Shown: positions 37,990 to 47,907 of the stretch, one piece after another | How positions within the stretch are numbered: position 1 is the stretch's first letter | Layout of the letters: each line of letters opens with the position of its first letter | From: Mesorhizobium caraganae | GTDB taxonomy: Bacteria > Pseudomonadota > Alphaproteobacteria > Rhizobiales > Rhizobiaceae | DNA length: 64,000 nucleotides | Direction of reading: 5' to 3' | Assembly: GCF_016836705.1 (NCBI RefSeq) | Contig: NZ_JAFCGY010000001.1 | Span: 1,302,001 to 1,366,000, forward strand | Translations under genes and position numbers: made by a program | The notes under the pieces: generated by a model | Seen by the model: the letters and a program-made list of their open reading frames with translations, nothing else | Databases searched by the model: none | What the model was told of the DNA's origin: nothing

Positions 37990-39125
37990 CGGAACGCCTT
38001 GCGCGGATCGAACGCGTCGCGCGTCGCCTCGCCGATGAACACCAGCAGCGATAGCATCAGCGAGATGACGACAAAGCCGGATATGCCAAGCCAGGGGGCA
38101 TTGAGGTTGCTCTGCGCCTGTTTTAGCAGTTCGCCGAGCGAAGCGGTACCTGGCGGCAGGCCGAAGCCGAGATAGTCGAGCGAGGTCAGCGTTGAGATTG
38201 AGGCGCTGACCAGGAAAGGCATGAAGGTCAGCGTCGCCACCATGGCGTTGGGCAGAAGATGGCGCAACATGATGGTGCGGTTGGACACGCCAAGCGCGCG
38301 GGCAGCGTTGACGTACTCGAAGTTGCGGGCGCGCAGGAATTCGGCGCGCACCACGCTGACCAGCGACGTCCAGGAGAATAGCAGCATCAGCCCAAGCAGG
38401 ATGAAGAAGCCCGGCGGCAGGATGGCGGCGACGATGAGCAGCAGATAGAGCAGCGGTATCGCTGACCAGATTTCTATGAAGCGCTGAAACAGAAGGTCGG
38501 TCCAGCCGCCGAAATAGCCTTGCAGCGCGCCGGCCGCGACGCCGATCACCGACGAGCCCGCGGTCAGGATCAGTCCGAACAGAACGGAAATCCTGAACCC
38601 GTAGATGATGCGCGCCAGCACGTCGCGCGCCTGGTCGTCGGTACCCAGCCAGTTCCAGTTGCCGACAATGCAGTCGGGATCGGCAGCGCCCTGCGGATAC
38701 TGGCTGCATCGCATTTGCGCGTCGTATTCCCACGACGGTTTTGCCGGAGCGGCGTCGGGGATCGCATTGTTGACGGTGCGGTAGGAATAGCGGATCGGTG
38801 GCCAGATCATCCAGCCATTGGCGTTGATCTCGTCGCGGATGACCGGGTCGCGATAGTCGGTGACGGCGTAGAAACCGCCGAATTTTTCTTCGGGGTAGGC
38901 GACCGCCACCGGGAACAGGATCTCGCCCTTGTAGTAGGCGACGATCGGCCGGTCGTTGGCGATCAGTTCGGCAAACAGCGACAGCACGAACAGAGCGAGG
39001 AATATCCACAACGACCAGTAGCCGCGCCTGTTGGCCTTGAAGTTCTGCCAGCGCCGCAGGTTAAGCGGTGACAGCCAGGGTCGCGCGATCCTCGTCGGAG
39101 TCGTCTCGGCTGCGGCCTGCGTCAT
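37986..39125 (-). CDS. yejE: Peptide/microcin C-type ABC importer permease
   Basis: A 379-aa permease. It has an N-terminal cytoplasmic segment, first span WSLWIFLALFVLSLFAELIA, a long periplasmic loop with WLGTDDQARDVLARIIYG and the EAA loop NFEYVNAARALGVSNRTIML. The longer-than-usual periplasmic loop of about 100 residues is characteristic of YejE within the DppC family. The start at 39125 shares one base with the YejB stop. Confidence 0.95.
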   Translation of the reverse strand: MTQAAAETTPTRIARPWLSPLNLRRWQNFKANRRGYWSLWIFLALFVLSLFAELIANDRPIVAYYKGEILFPVAVAYPEEKFGGFYAVTDYRDPVIRDEINANGWMIWPPIRYSYRTVNNAIPDAAPAKPSWEYDAQMRCSQYPQGAADPDCIVGNWNWLGTDDQARDVLARIIYGFRISVLFGLILTAGSSVIGVAAGALQGYFGGWTDLLFQRFIEIWSAIPLLYLLLIVAAILPPGFFILLGLMLLFSWTSLVSVVRAEFLRARNFEYVNAARALGVSNRTIMLRHLLPNAMVATLTFMPFLVSASISTLTSLDYLGFGLPPGTASLGELLKQAQSNLNAPWLGISGFVVISLMLSLLVFIGEATRDAFDPRKAFR

Positions 39126-40222
39126 CAGACCTCTCTCCGCTCGAAATCGATGCGCGGATCGACCCATGTGTAGATCAGGTCGGACAGCAGCGTCACGAAC
39201 AGCCCAAGCAGCGAAAACATATAGAGGTTGGCGAACACCACCGGATAATCGCGCGCCAACACGGACCTGAAGCCGAGCAGCCCGAGACCGTCGAGGGAAA
39301 AGATGTTCTCGATCAAAAGCGAGCCGGTGAAGAAGGCCGAGATGAAGGCAGCGGGAAAGCCGGCAATGACGATCAGCATGGCGTTGCGGAACACATGTCC
39401 GTAGAGCACCCGCCGCTCCGACAGGCCCTTGGCGCGGGCGGTCACCACATACTGTTTACGGATCTCTTCCAGGAAGGAGTTCTTGGTCAGCAGCGTCGTC
39501 GTGGCGAAGGCCGACAGCACCAGCGCCGTCAGCGGCAAGGTCATGTGCCAGAAATAATCGACGATCTTGTCCGGCCACGACAATTGGTCCCAATTGTCGG
39601 AGACGATGCCGCGCAGCGGGAACCAGTCCCAGAACGAGCCGCCCGCGAAAAGCACCATCAGCAATATGCCGAACAGGAAGGCCGGTATGGCATAGCCGAT
39701 GATGATAACGCCGCTGGTCCAGACGTCGAAGGCGGAGCCGTCCTTGACCGCCTTGCGGATGCCGAGCGGTATCGAGATCAGATAGGACAAAAGCGTGATC
39801 CACAATCCGAGCGAAATCGATACCGGCATTTTTTCCAGGATCAGGTTGAGCACCGAGATGTCACGGAAATAGCTGTCGCCGAAATCGAAGCGCGCATAGT
39901 TCCACAGCATCATGCCGAAGCGTTCGAGAGGCGGTTTGTCGAAGCCGAACTGCTTTTCCAGCTTCTTGATGAATTCCGGGTCGAGCCCTTGCGCGCCGCG
40001 GTATTTCGAGCCGACATCGCCGGCCACATCGAAATTGCCGCCACCTCCTGCATCGCCGCCGCCGCTGCCGAGACGGTCGCTGCCGCCCTGGTTGGTCAAG
40101 CTGGCGATGACCTGCTCGACCGGTCCGCCCGGTGCGAATTGAGTGACGACGAAAGCGACCGCCATGATGCCGAACAGGGTCGGGATCATCAGCAGGATGC
40201 GTCGCAGTATGTAGGCGCCCAT
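39125..40222 (-). CDS. yejB: Peptide/microcin C-type ABC importer permease
   Basis: A 365-aa permease, starting [20 protein letters not shown]. The periplasmic loop after the first span contains a Gly-rich insertion ([14 protein letters not shown]). The EAA loop is [20 protein letters not shown]. Six membrane spans are expected. It lies 30 bases downstream of the second substrate-binding protein gene and works with YejE and YejF. Confidence 0.95.
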   Translation of the reverse strand: MGAYILRRILLMIPTLFGIMAVAFVVTQFAPGGPVEQVIASLTNQGGSDRLGSGGGDAGGGGNFDVAGDVGSKYRGAQGLDPEFIKKLEKQFGFDKPPLERFGMMLWNYARFDFGDSYFRDISVLNLILEKMPVSISLGLWITLLSYLISIPLGIRKAVKDGSAFDVWTSGVIIIGYAIPAFLFGILLMVLFAGGSFWDWFPLRGIVSDNWDQLSWPDKIVDYFWHMTLPLTALVLSAFATTTLLTKNSFLEEIRKQYVVTARAKGLSERRVLYGHVFRNAMLIVIAGFPAAFISAFFTGSLLIENIFSLDGLGLLGFRSVLARDYPVVFANLYMFSLLGLFVTLLSDLIYTWVDPRIDFERREV

Positions 40223-40252
40223 CAGGCCGCCAGTCCTGCGCGAACGGTCATG

Positions 40253-42121
40253 TCAGGCTTTGCCAATTTTTGCCGCCTTGTCCTTGTCGACCCACCACAG
40301 CGCTTCGACCGGAAAGCCGAAATCGGGTTTCCGCTCGGGGAAACCGAACATATCCCAATAGGCGCTTCGGTGATTCGCCAGGAACCAACTTGGAATCCAA
40401 TCGCGTCGTGCACGCAAGACCCGGTCGAGCGCGCGCATAGCAATTGTCAGACTTTCGCGATCCTCGGCGGCGCCTGCGGCGTCGACCAGGGCGTCGATGG
40501 CCGGGCTCGATGTTCCCGGCAGATTGCGTGTTCCCGACAGGGTGGCGGCTCGCGAATGAAAAAACAGTTCCAGATCGTCACGGGTTGGCGTGGCGCCGAA
40601 AATGAAGGCAGCCGAAATGAGGTCGTAATCGAACGAATTCTGTCGCAGCTGATATTGCGCCGCATCGACCAGCCGGATCGAGGCATCGATGCCGACCGCC
40701 TTCATGTTTTCGATCCAGGGAGAGTAGACCTGTTCGAAAACCTGGTCGTCGACCAGGAACTCTGCCGATAGCCGCCCGCCCTTGTCGTTCACGACGAAAT
40801 CGCCGGAGCGTTTCCAGCCGGCCTCGGTTAAAAGCTTGGCCGCCTTGCCAAGCAATCGGCGGTCACGGCCGGAGCCGTTCGATACGTCTTGGATCACGGC
40901 TTCGCCAAAAGCCTCAGCGGGGATCTGATCTCGCAGCGGTTCGAGAAGAGCCAGCTCTTGCGGCGACGGCAAGCCTTCGGCACGAAAATCGGATTGCTCG
41001 AAGCAGGACTGCGAGCGCTCATAGGAGCCGTAAAAGAAGTTGCGCCGTGTCCATTCGAAGTCGAAGCAGAGGCCGATCGCCTGGCGCACGCGCGAATCGC
41101 GGAACTGCTCGCGCCGCTGGTTGACGGCGGTGGCCTGCATGGACGGCATGGTTTCAGCCGGGAATTCGTGCTTCACCACCTTGCCGGCAATGAAAGCGGG
41201 GAAATCGTAGCCAGTCGCCCAAATGCGGGAGACGGCTTCCTCCTTGTAGAGGATTTCTCCCTTCTTGAACGCCTCGAAGGAAGCGTTGCGATCCTGATAG
41301 AACTCGACGCGGATGCGACCGAAATTGTCCTGCCCGCGATTGACCGGCAGGTCGTTGCCCCAATAGTCAGCCACGCGCTCATATTCGATCCACGCCCCCG
41401 CCGACCAGCGGCCGACCTTGTAGGCGCCTGACCCCAGTGGCGGGTTCATCTGCGAGGAATCGAACGGGTTGGCAGTATAGAAAGCCTTTGACAGGATCGG
41501 GAACGCGACGACGTTGAGGATGGTGCGGCTTGTCTGCTTGCCGGAGAATTTGAGCTGCAGCGTGTGGGTATCCACGGCGATCGCGTCATCCAGATGCGTC
41601 AGTGTCAGCGAAAAGTCCGGATGGCCCTTGTCCTTGAGTAGCTTGAAGGTGAAGGCGGCGTCTTCAGCGGTAAGCGGCGTGCCGTCATGGAAACGGGCTT
41701 GCGGGCGCAGCGAGAAGGTGAAACCGTTCCGGTCGTCGGAGATCGTCACCCCGTCGGCGATCAGCCCGTAGACGGCGTCAGGCTCGTCATATGCCCTCAC
41801 CATCAGCGCGTCGAAGCACATCTCCATGCGCTGCGGAGAATCGCCCTTGGGCACGAAACAATTCAGCGTGTTGAAGGTCAGCGGCGTCTGGTTCCAGCCC
41901 CAGGTGCGTGGCAGGAAATTGAAGGTGCCACCTTGCGGCGCATCGACATTGACATAGTCGAAGTGGGTGAAGTCCGGTTTGTATTTGAGGTCACCGAAAG
42001 CCGATAGTCCGTGCAGCTTCACGCCGGTCGGGCTGGCAGCGAAAGCCTTGCCCGGCAGCAGCGCAGCAGCGGCGGCGGCGCCACCGAGGGCCAGAAAGTC
42101 GCGGCGAGGAAGCACCGCCAT
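40253..42121 (-). CDS. yejA: YejA-type substrate-binding protein with twin-arginine signal
   Basis: A 622-aa extracellular solute-binding protein of family 5. The N-terminus MAVLPRRDFLALGGAAAAAA is a twin-arginine (Tat) signal, so the protein would be exported folded. The mature part shows the YejA pattern (FDYVNVDAPQGGTFNF; FSLRPQARFHDGTPLTAED). The start at 42121 overlaps the stop of the preceding paralogue by one base (TGATG on the minus strand). The pair with the next gene is a tandem duplication that has diverged strongly. Confidence 0.93.
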   Translation of the reverse strand: MAVLPRRDFLALGGAAAAAALLPGKAFAASPTGVKLHGLSAFGDLKYKPDFTHFDYVNVDAPQGGTFNFLPRTWGWNQTPLTFNTLNCFVPKGDSPQRMEMCFDALMVRAYDEPDAVYGLIADGVTISDDRNGFTFSLRPQARFHDGTPLTAEDAAFTFKLLKDKGHPDFSLTLTHLDDAIAVDTHTLQLKFSGKQTSRTILNVVAFPILSKAFYTANPFDSSQMNPPLGSGAYKVGRWSAGAWIEYERVADYWGNDLPVNRGQDNFGRIRVEFYQDRNASFEAFKKGEILYKEEAVSRIWATGYDFPAFIAGKVVKHEFPAETMPSMQATAVNQRREQFRDSRVRQAIGLCFDFEWTRRNFFYGSYERSQSCFEQSDFRAEGLPSPQELALLEPLRDQIPAEAFGEAVIQDVSNGSGRDRRLLGKAAKLLTEAGWKRSGDFVVNDKGGRLSAEFLVDDQVFEQVYSPWIENMKAVGIDASIRLVDAAQYQLRQNSFDYDLISAAFIFGATPTRDDLELFFHSRAATLSGTRNLPGTSSPAIDALVDAAGAAEDRESLTIAMRALDRVLRARRDWIPSWFLANHRSAYWDMFGFPERKPDFGFPVEALWWVDKDKAAKIGKA

Positions 42122-43998
42122 CAATTGCTGCCCTTGTACTTGGCGGCCAGCGCCTTTTCCTTGTCCGCATCGATCCACCAGGAATCGATGTCGGCGCCAC
42201 GGTAGCCGGGCTGCTTTTCCGGGATGCCGAACTTGTTCCAGTAAGCGAGCCATACCACGGCGCGGTAGTATTGCGGCACGACATAGTAATTCCACAGCAA
42301 CACGCGATCGAGCGCATGCGTGGTGGCGACGAGGTCATCGCGGTCCGTGGCAAAAATGATGCGGTCGACAAGGTCATCGACGACCGGGTTCTTGATGCCG
42401 GAATAGTTGCGCGATCCCGCTGTGTCGGCTGCTTTCGAACTCCAGAAATCGCGCTGCTCGTTGCCGGGCGATTCCGACTGCTGAAGCTGCCCTGTGATCA
42501 CGTCATAATCGAAATTTCTGACGCGGTTCGTGTACTGGCTCGGGTCGACGATGCGCAATGTCGCATCGACGCCGATCTTGCGCAGATTGGCGATCCAGGG
42601 GCTGGAGATAACCTGGTCAGTTTCACCCGAGCCGAGGATTTCAAACTTGAATGGCTCGCCGGTCTTGGCGTTGACCATCTTGCCGCCCTTGATCACCCAG
42701 CCGGCCTGCGCGAACAGGTCGACCGCCTGCTTCAGATACTTGCGCTCGGCCTGCGGCGAATCGTAGACCGGCAGCTTGAATTCCTGGGTGAACAGTTCGG
42801 GCGGCAGCTTGTCGCGGTACTTCTCCAGGATTTCCAGTTCCTTGCCTTGCGGCAGGCCGCTGGATGCCAGTTCCGTGCCTTGGAAATAGCTGTGGGTCCG
42901 GCTGTTGAAACCGAAGAACAGCGTGCGGTTCATCGATTCGAAATCGAAGGGGTAGGTGAGCGCGGCCCTGACCAGACGATCGGCAAACAGCTTATGTCTC
43001 TGGTTGAGCATGAAAGCCTGCATCGGCTCGGGCGAGGTGGTCTTGAATTCTTGCTTGATCACGTCGCCGGCCTTGATCGCCGCGAAATCGTAAAACGTCG
43101 CCCAGCGCTTCGAGCTGTTTTCCGGCTTGATGTCGTCAAGCCCCCCCTTCTTGAACGCCTCCCAGGAGGCGTTGTCGTCAAGAATGTAGGTGAAATGCTG
43201 GGTGTCGAAATTCTCGCGGCCGATTTTCACCGCCAGCTTGGCGCCCCAATAATCGGGCACGCGCTGCCAGACGATTTCCGACCCCGCTTTGAAACTGGCG
43301 ATCTTGTAGGCAGCCGAGCCCAGCGGCGGCTCCAGCGTCCCCTTGGTGATGTCGCGCTTCTTGCCGTTGGCGTCGGTGCCTTCCCACCAATGCTTGGGCA
43401 GCACAACGAGATCGCCGAGGATCTTGGGCAATTCGCGATTGCCCTTCTGGTCGAAATGAAATTCGACCTCACGGTCCGAGACCGCGACTGCGTCGGTGAC
43501 GTTTTCGAAATAGCGGCTGTACATCGGGCTGTTGGCCTTCAGCACCTGGAACGACCAGATCACGTCCTCGGTGGTTATCGGCTGCCCGTCATGCCATTTC
43601 GCGCGTGGGTCGAGTCGGTAGGTGGCCGAGGAATAGTCGGTCGGGTATTTGTAGGCATCGGCGATGAGCGGGTGGCTGACGCTGCCTTCGTCAGTCGCCT
43701 GATCCATCAGCGTGTCGTAGAGCAGGCCGCCGCCAAATGGCTGCAGGCCGGCCGCCGGCGAGCCCTGCACGATGTAGGGATTGAAGCTGTCAAATGTGCC
43801 GGAAACGACCGAATTGTAGGTTCCGCCCTTCGGCGCGTCCGGGTTCACATAATCGTAGCGTTGGAAATTCTCGCCATATTTGGAGGGACCGATCAGCGAG
43901 GAGGTGGTGTGCCATTCATCCGGGAAGGCTGCCTGCAGGCCGCCTGCGAGGGTGGCCACAACCAGAAAGGACCTCAGAAGCGTACGGCCAACCGTCAT
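42121..43998 (-). CDS. yejA: YejA-type substrate-binding protein with Sec signal
   Basis: A 625-aa family 5 solute-binding protein, first gene of the yej operon. A Sec-type signal (MTVGRTLLRSFLVVATLAGG) precedes HTTSSLIGPSKYGENF and NPDAPKGGTYN, typical of YejA. It resembles the following paralogue in length and layout (both end in a WWxD-type segment and a Lys-rich tail). Expected ligands are oligopeptides, as in the microcin C uptake system. Upstream lies the terminator of the cytochrome gene. Confidence 0.94.
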   Translation of the reverse strand: MTVGRTLLRSFLVVATLAGGLQAAFPDEWHTTSSLIGPSKYGENFQRYDYVNPDAPKGGTYNSVVSGTFDSFNPYIVQGSPAAGLQPFGGGLLYDTLMDQATDEGSVSHPLIADAYKYPTDYSSATYRLDPRAKWHDGQPITTEDVIWSFQVLKANSPMYSRYFENVTDAVAVSDREVEFHFDQKGNRELPKILGDLVVLPKHWWEGTDANGKKRDITKGTLEPPLGSAAYKIASFKAGSEIVWQRVPDYWGAKLAVKIGRENFDTQHFTYILDDNASWEAFKKGGLDDIKPENSSKRWATFYDFAAIKAGDVIKQEFKTTSPEPMQAFMLNQRHKLFADRLVRAALTYPFDFESMNRTLFFGFNSRTHSYFQGTELASSGLPQGKELEILEKYRDKLPPELFTQEFKLPVYDSPQAERKYLKQAVDLFAQAGWVIKGGKMVNAKTGEPFKFEILGSGETDQVISSPWIANLRKIGVDATLRIVDPSQYTNRVRNFDYDVITGQLQQSESPGNEQRDFWSSKAADTAGSRNYSGIKNPVVDDLVDRIIFATDRDDLVATTHALDRVLLWNYYVVPQYYRAVVWLAYWNKFGIPEKQPGYRGADIDSWWIDADKEKALAAKYKGSN

Positions 43999-44097
43999 GC
44001 GTTCTCCTCTTCGCGATGCCTGGCAATCCTAGATGATTTGACGCCGGTGAAAACCGCCATGCGCCGGCTTTGTCGCCGCATATGCGATTTTCCTAAC

Positions 44098-44126
44098 AGA
44101 AAAGCCGGGCTGAACCCGGCTTTTCT
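44098..44126 (-). terminator. Rho-independent terminator downstream of the cytochrome c gene
   Basis: AGAAAAGCCGGG and CCCGGCTTTTCT form a perfect 12-bp stem around a 5-nt loop, ending in a T-rich strand on the minus side. It is 25 bases after the cytochrome stop and separates it from the yej operon. Confidence 0.88.
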
Positions 44127-44150
44127 GAGGTCATCGAGATGACAATTCGG

Positions 44151-44810
44151 TTATTTGGCAGGTGCCGGAGCCGGTGCTGCGGGAGCGGCACCTTCAGCCG
44201 GCTTCGCCGGAGCGGCACCTTCGGCGGGCTTGGCCGGCGCCGTTGCGTCAGCTGCTGCACCGGGGGTCGGCAGCGGCTTCGGGCTGTCCGACAGCGTGCG
44301 CAGATAGGCGATGACGTTGGCGCGGTCCTCGTCCTTGGGCAGGCCGGCAAAGCCCATCGCCGTGCCCTTCACGAACTTCTTCGGCGAGGTGATGAAGTGG
44401 TTGATGTTGTCATAGGTCCACTTCTCCGCGCCGCCCTTGGAGAATTCCTTCATGCCGGCCGAATAGGCAAAGCCCTCATGCTCGGCGACGGGGCGGTCGA
44501 CGATGTCCCAGAGGTCCGGGCCGACCTTGTTCGGGCCGCCCTTTTCGCCGGAATGACAGGCCTGGCATTTCTTGAACACGGCCGCACCTTGCTCGACATT
44601 GGCGGTGGCCAGAAGGTCGGCGATCGGCTTGGCCTCGGCCGCGGGTCCGGCGCCACCACCTTCGGCCGGCTCGGTCGCCTCGATGGCGTAGCCGGGCTTT
44701 TCCGGCGCCGGCGAAGCAAACAGCGCGTCAGACACCAGGCCGACCGAGAAAACGACGAAACAAGTTCCGAGCAATCCGGCGAGCAGCTTGTTGACTTCGT
44801 TGGAATCCAT
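44151..44810 (-). CDS. cycM: Membrane-anchored c-type cytochrome (CycM/c552-like)
   Basis: A 219-aa protein with an uncleaved N-terminal membrane anchor (about residues 8-32, LLAGLLGTCFVVFSVGLVSD) and a periplasmic class I cytochrome c domain. The haem attachment is CQACHSGEKGG near residue 83, and the distal Met is likely in KGTAMGFAGLPKD. It carries electrons between the bc1 complex and an oxidase (family role). The last ~45 residues are a repeated Ala/Pro/Lys tail (AAPAKPAEG units). Gene order cycM / kdsB / pheA is a conserved rhizobial block. GGGGCG precedes the ATG. Confidence 0.93.
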   Translation of the reverse strand: MDSNEVNKLLAGLLGTCFVVFSVGLVSDALFASPAPEKPGYAIEATEPAEGGGAGPAAEAKPIADLLATANVEQGAAVFKKCQACHSGEKGGPNKVGPDLWDIVDRPVAEHEGFAYSAGMKEFSKGGAEKWTYDNINHFITSPKKFVKGTAMGFAGLPKDEDRANVIAYLRTLSDSPKPLPTPGAAADATAPAKPAEGAAPAKPAEGAAPAAPAPAPAK

Positions 44811-45002
44811 GCGCCCCTTGCTCCTTTTTCCGGCGGACCGATCGTCCACTCCGTCCGTCGGTATCGTGACCCGCCCCGTCGAGCCGGTCAAATCGGGGCG
44901 GAAACTAGGTCTTTTGCTCCAGCGTTGCAACACCTATAAGGGCGCTTCCAGTGAGACCTTTTGCCACTTTTCCCATTGTCTTTTCAAACGCCAGCAGCCC
45001 CA

Positions 45003-45731
45003 ATGTCCACGCTCATCCTGATCCCGGCCCGCATGGCCTCGACGCGCCTGCCGGGCAAGCCGCTGGCCGATATAGAAGGTGCGCCGATGATCGTGCATGT
45101 CGCCCGCCGCGCCGCCGAGGCCGGGCTTGGCCGGGTGGTGGTGGCAACCGACACGCAAAGCGTGGCCGAGGCCGTGCGCGTTCACGGTTTCGAGGCGGTG
45201 ATGACGCGGGTCGACCATGAATCCGGCTCCGACCGCATTTTCGAGGCGCTGACCGCGCTCGATCCCGGCCGCAAGGTCGAAACCATCGTCAATGTGCAGG
45301 GCGACCTGCCGACCATCGATCCCGAAATCATTGGGGCGGCGCTGCGGCCTTTCGAGGACCCTGCGGTCGACATCGCCACGCTCGGCGTCGAGATCGTCCG
45401 CGACGAGGAAAAGACCAATCCCAACGTCGTCAAGATCGTCGGTTCGCCACTGTCGGCGACGCGGCTCAAAGCGCTCTATTTCACCCGCGCCACCGCGCCC
45501 TGGGGCGAGGGGCCGCTCTATCACCATGTTGGCCTCTACGCTTATCGCCGCGCAGCGCTCGAGCGCTTCGTCGCGCTGAAACCGTCGCCGCTGGAACGGC
45601 GCGAGCGGCTGGAGCAGCTGCGGGCGCTGGAGGCCGGCATGCGCATCGACGCCGAGATCGTGCAATCGCTGCCGCTTGGCGTCGACACGCCGGAAGACCT
45701 CGAACGCGCCAGAACCATCCTTTCAACCTGA
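45003..45731 (+). CDS. kdsB: 3-deoxy-manno-octulosonate cytidylyltransferase (CMP-Kdo synthetase)
   Basis: A 242-aa enzyme that makes CMP-Kdo from CTP and Kdo for the lipopolysaccharide core. Signature motifs are [25 protein letters not shown] and [11 protein letters not shown], and length is normal (about 248). The ATG at 45003 was chosen as the first start that places the family motif at the N-terminus; no strong ribosome-binding site is visible. It is divergent from cycM and followed 9 bases later by pheA. Confidence 0.96.
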   Translation: MSTLILIPARMASTRLPGKPLADIEGAPMIVHVARRAAEAGLGRVVVATDTQSVAEAVRVHGFEAVMTRVDHESGSDRIFEALTALDPGRKVETIVNVQGDLPTIDPEIIGAALRPFEDPAVDIATLGVEIVRDEEKTNPNVVKIVGSPLSATRLKALYFTRATAPWGEGPLYHHVGLYAYRRAALERFVALKPSPLERRERLEQLRALEAGMRIDAEIVQSLPLGVDTPEDLERARTILST

Positions 45732-45740
45732 GACATCGGC

Positions 45741-46604
45741 ATGCCTGAAAAGACCAACAGAATATCCTTCCAGGGCGAGCCCGGTGCCAATTCCGACACC
45801 GCCAGCCGCAACATGTTCCCGTCGATGGAGCCGTTGCCGTGCCCGACCTTCGAGGATGCCTTCAACGCGGTCGAGACCAATAAGGCCGACCTCGCCATGA
45901 TCCCGATTGAAAACACCATCGCCGGCCGCGTCGCCGACATCCACCATCTGTTGCCGGAATCGAAACTGCACATCGTCGGCGAGTATTTCCTGCCGATCCA
46001 TTTCCAACTGATGGTGCTGCCGGGCGTCAAGCGCGAAGAGATCAAGACCGTCCACAGCCACATCCATGCGCTGGGGCAGTGCCGCAAATACATCCGCAAG
46101 AACGGCTGGAAGCCGGTGGTCGCGGGCGACACAGCGGGTTCGGCCAAGCTGGTTTCCGAGCTCAAGGACCGCACCATGGCCTCGCTCGCGCCCGCACTTG
46201 CCGCGGAGCTCTATGGCCTCGACATCATCGAGAAGAATGTCGAGGACACCGACTCGAACGTCACCCGTTTTGTCGTGCTGACCAAGAACAAGCAGTGGGC
46301 CGAGCGGCCCTCGGCCGACACCAAGATGATGACGACCTTCATCTTCCGCGTCCGCAACGTGCCCGCAGCACTCTACAAGGCGATGGGCGGCTTTGCCACC
46401 AACGGCATCAACATGACCAAGCTGGAGAGCTACCAGCTGGGCGCCTTCACGGCGACGCTGTTTTACGCCGACATCGAGGGCCATCCCGACGATCCGCTGG
46501 TCAAGCTGGCGCTGGACGAGCTGCGCTTCTTCTCGCGTGAAGTGCGCATCCTGGGTGTCTATCCCGCGAGCGAGTCGCGCGAGCAGTGGAAGGTCGCGGA
46601 CTAG
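45741..46604 (+). CDS. pheA: Prephenate dehydratase
   Basis: A 287-aa monofunctional enzyme converting prephenate to phenylpyruvate in phenylalanine synthesis. The catalytic domain starts ISFQGEPGANSDTA and ends at the conserved Thr-Arg-Phe in NVTRFVVL. The C-terminal ACT domain (FRVRNVPAALYKAMGGFA, then GINMTKLES) allows feedback inhibition by phenylalanine. There is no chorismate mutase domain. It probably shares a transcript with kdsB. Its stop overlaps the convergent Dabb gene stop in a shared CTAG. Confidence 0.96.
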   Translation: MPEKTNRISFQGEPGANSDTASRNMFPSMEPLPCPTFEDAFNAVETNKADLAMIPIENTIAGRVADIHHLLPESKLHIVGEYFLPIHFQLMVLPGVKREEIKTVHSHIHALGQCRKYIRKNGWKPVVAGDTAGSAKLVSELKDRTMASLAPALAAELYGLDIIEKNVEDTDSNVTRFVVLTKNKQWAERPSADTKMMTTFIFRVRNVPAALYKAMGGFATNGINMTKLESYQLGAFTATLFYADIEGHPDDPLVKLALDELRFFSREVRILGVYPASESREQWKVAD

Positions 46605-46906
46605 ACCAAAAGCGCCAGCGGCACGTAGTCGATTTCCATGAAGGTCGCGACTTCCGGCACCCAGCGGTCGCGCACGAAGGCGACATGGTCGGGATGCTCA
46701 TTGTATCTGGTGTAGGCCGCCTGATCCGCGAACTCCATCGAGAAGCCGAAGTGATAGTCGTTCTTGGGACTGACCTGCCGCAGCGGCTCGAAATGGGTAA
46801 CGCCCTTGATCGCGCTGAGAATGCGCTTGGCGTCGGAGAGGAACCGTTTTTCCTCCAGCGAGTACTGCGGGTGCTTCAGGGTGAAAACCACGGTGTGACG
46901 GATCAT
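46601..46906 (-). CDS. Dabb-family (stress-responsive alpha/beta barrel) protein
   Basis: A 101-aa protein. MIRHTVVFTLKHP and the tail VRDRWVPEVATFMEIDYV are characteristic of the dimeric A/B barrel (Dabb) domain. Members bind small hydrophobic ligands or have no known activity. There is no signal peptide. It shares the strand with nudC, 22 bases away, and could be its downstream operon partner. Confidence 0.85.
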   Translation of the reverse strand: MIRHTVVFTLKHPQYSLEEKRFLSDAKRILSAIKGVTHFEPLRQVSPKNDYHFGFSMEFADQAAYTRYNEHPDHVAFVRDRWVPEVATFMEIDYVPLALLV

Positions 46907-46928
46907 TTCTTGCTCCCGTTATCCCTAT

Positions 46929-47870
46929 TTACTCGCTGTCGACCCAGGCGCGGATCAAATGATGCGCGATGGCGCCTTTCGGCGGCGTCACCAGATTGTG
47001 CTTGTGCGTCCTCTCCAGCATAGAGCGCACTTCGTCGCGGAAAAACCAGCGGCAGTCCTCCAGCTCGTTCAGGTCGGCCTGGATATCCTCGTTGAGCGGT
47101 TCGCCGAAACAGCCGATCATCAGTGAATAGGGAAACGGCCAGGGCTGGCTGGCGTGGTAGACGACGCGGCCGAGTCTGATGCCGGCTTCCTCCAGCGTCT
47201 CGCGGCGCACCGCCGCCTCGATCGTCTCGCCCGGCTCGATGAAGCCTGCAAGCGCCGAATACATTCCCGGCCCGAAATGCCGGCCACGGCCGAGTAGGCA
47301 TTTCTCCCGTGTCGCCGTCAGCATGATCGCCACCGGATCGGTGCGCGGAAAATGCTCGGTGCCGCAGTTGGGGCAGTGTCGCTTGTAGCCGCCGGCACGC
47401 ATTTCGGATTCATGGCCGCATTTGCTGCAGAAGCGATGGCTGGCATGCCAGGCAAGCAGCGCCGCCCCTTGCGCCAGTGCGCCCGCCGCCGCTTCATCGA
47501 TCAGCCCCTGCATGTAGACCGAGCGATAGTCGATGGCCTTGATGGTCTCCGGCAGCTGTTCAGGATCGAGGCCGACCGGCACGGCAAGCACCGGATTGCT
47601 CTCGGCAAAGCCGAGCAGCACGCCTTGCGCGAAGGACGGCTGCAGCACCTCGCTGCCGGCGACATCGAACCAAGGGTCGAAGTTGCCGTCGCTGAGTTTC
47701 AGATAAAGCCGGCCACCACGCATCGGCAAAAGCCGTGCCGTCGGGTCGGCCAGCGCCTTTTCGACGGAATCATCGGCGCGGGTCTCGGATTGCCGGTCGA
47801 TCGTGTTGCCGGCAAAACCGACAAACTGGCTCGGCTCGCGCAAGGGCGCGTCAAACAGGCGAAAGGTCAT
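46929..47870 (-). CDS. nudC: NAD(+)/NADH diphosphatase (NudC)
   Basis: A 313-aa Nudix hydrolase that splits NADH to NMNH and AMP and can remove NAD caps from RNA (family knowledge). Zinc ligands are FCSKCGHESE and HCPNCGTEHFPRTDP. The Nudix box is GFIEPGETIEAAVRRETLEE, and the SQPWPFPYSLM motif that defines NudC follows it. The N-terminal ~110 residues are the usual NUDIX-like accessory domain. Length is greater than in E. coli (257) but normal for alphaproteobacteria. Confidence 0.95.
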   Translation of the reverse strand: MTFRLFDAPLREPSQFVGFAGNTIDRQSETRADDSVEKALADPTARLLPMRGGRLYLKLSDGNFDPWFDVAGSEVLQPSFAQGVLLGFAESNPVLAVPVGLDPEQLPETIKAIDYRSVYMQGLIDEAAAGALAQGAALLAWHASHRFCSKCGHESEMRAGGYKRHCPNCGTEHFPRTDPVAIMLTATREKCLLGRGRHFGPGMYSALAGFIEPGETIEAAVRRETLEEAGIRLGRVVYHASQPWPFPYSLMIGCFGEPLNEDIQADLNELEDCRWFFRDEVRSMLERTHKHNLVTPPKGAIAHHLIRAWVDSE

Positions 47871-47907
47871 GGAGGCTCGAAGGTTCAGGGATGGACACGA
47901 GCGCAGT

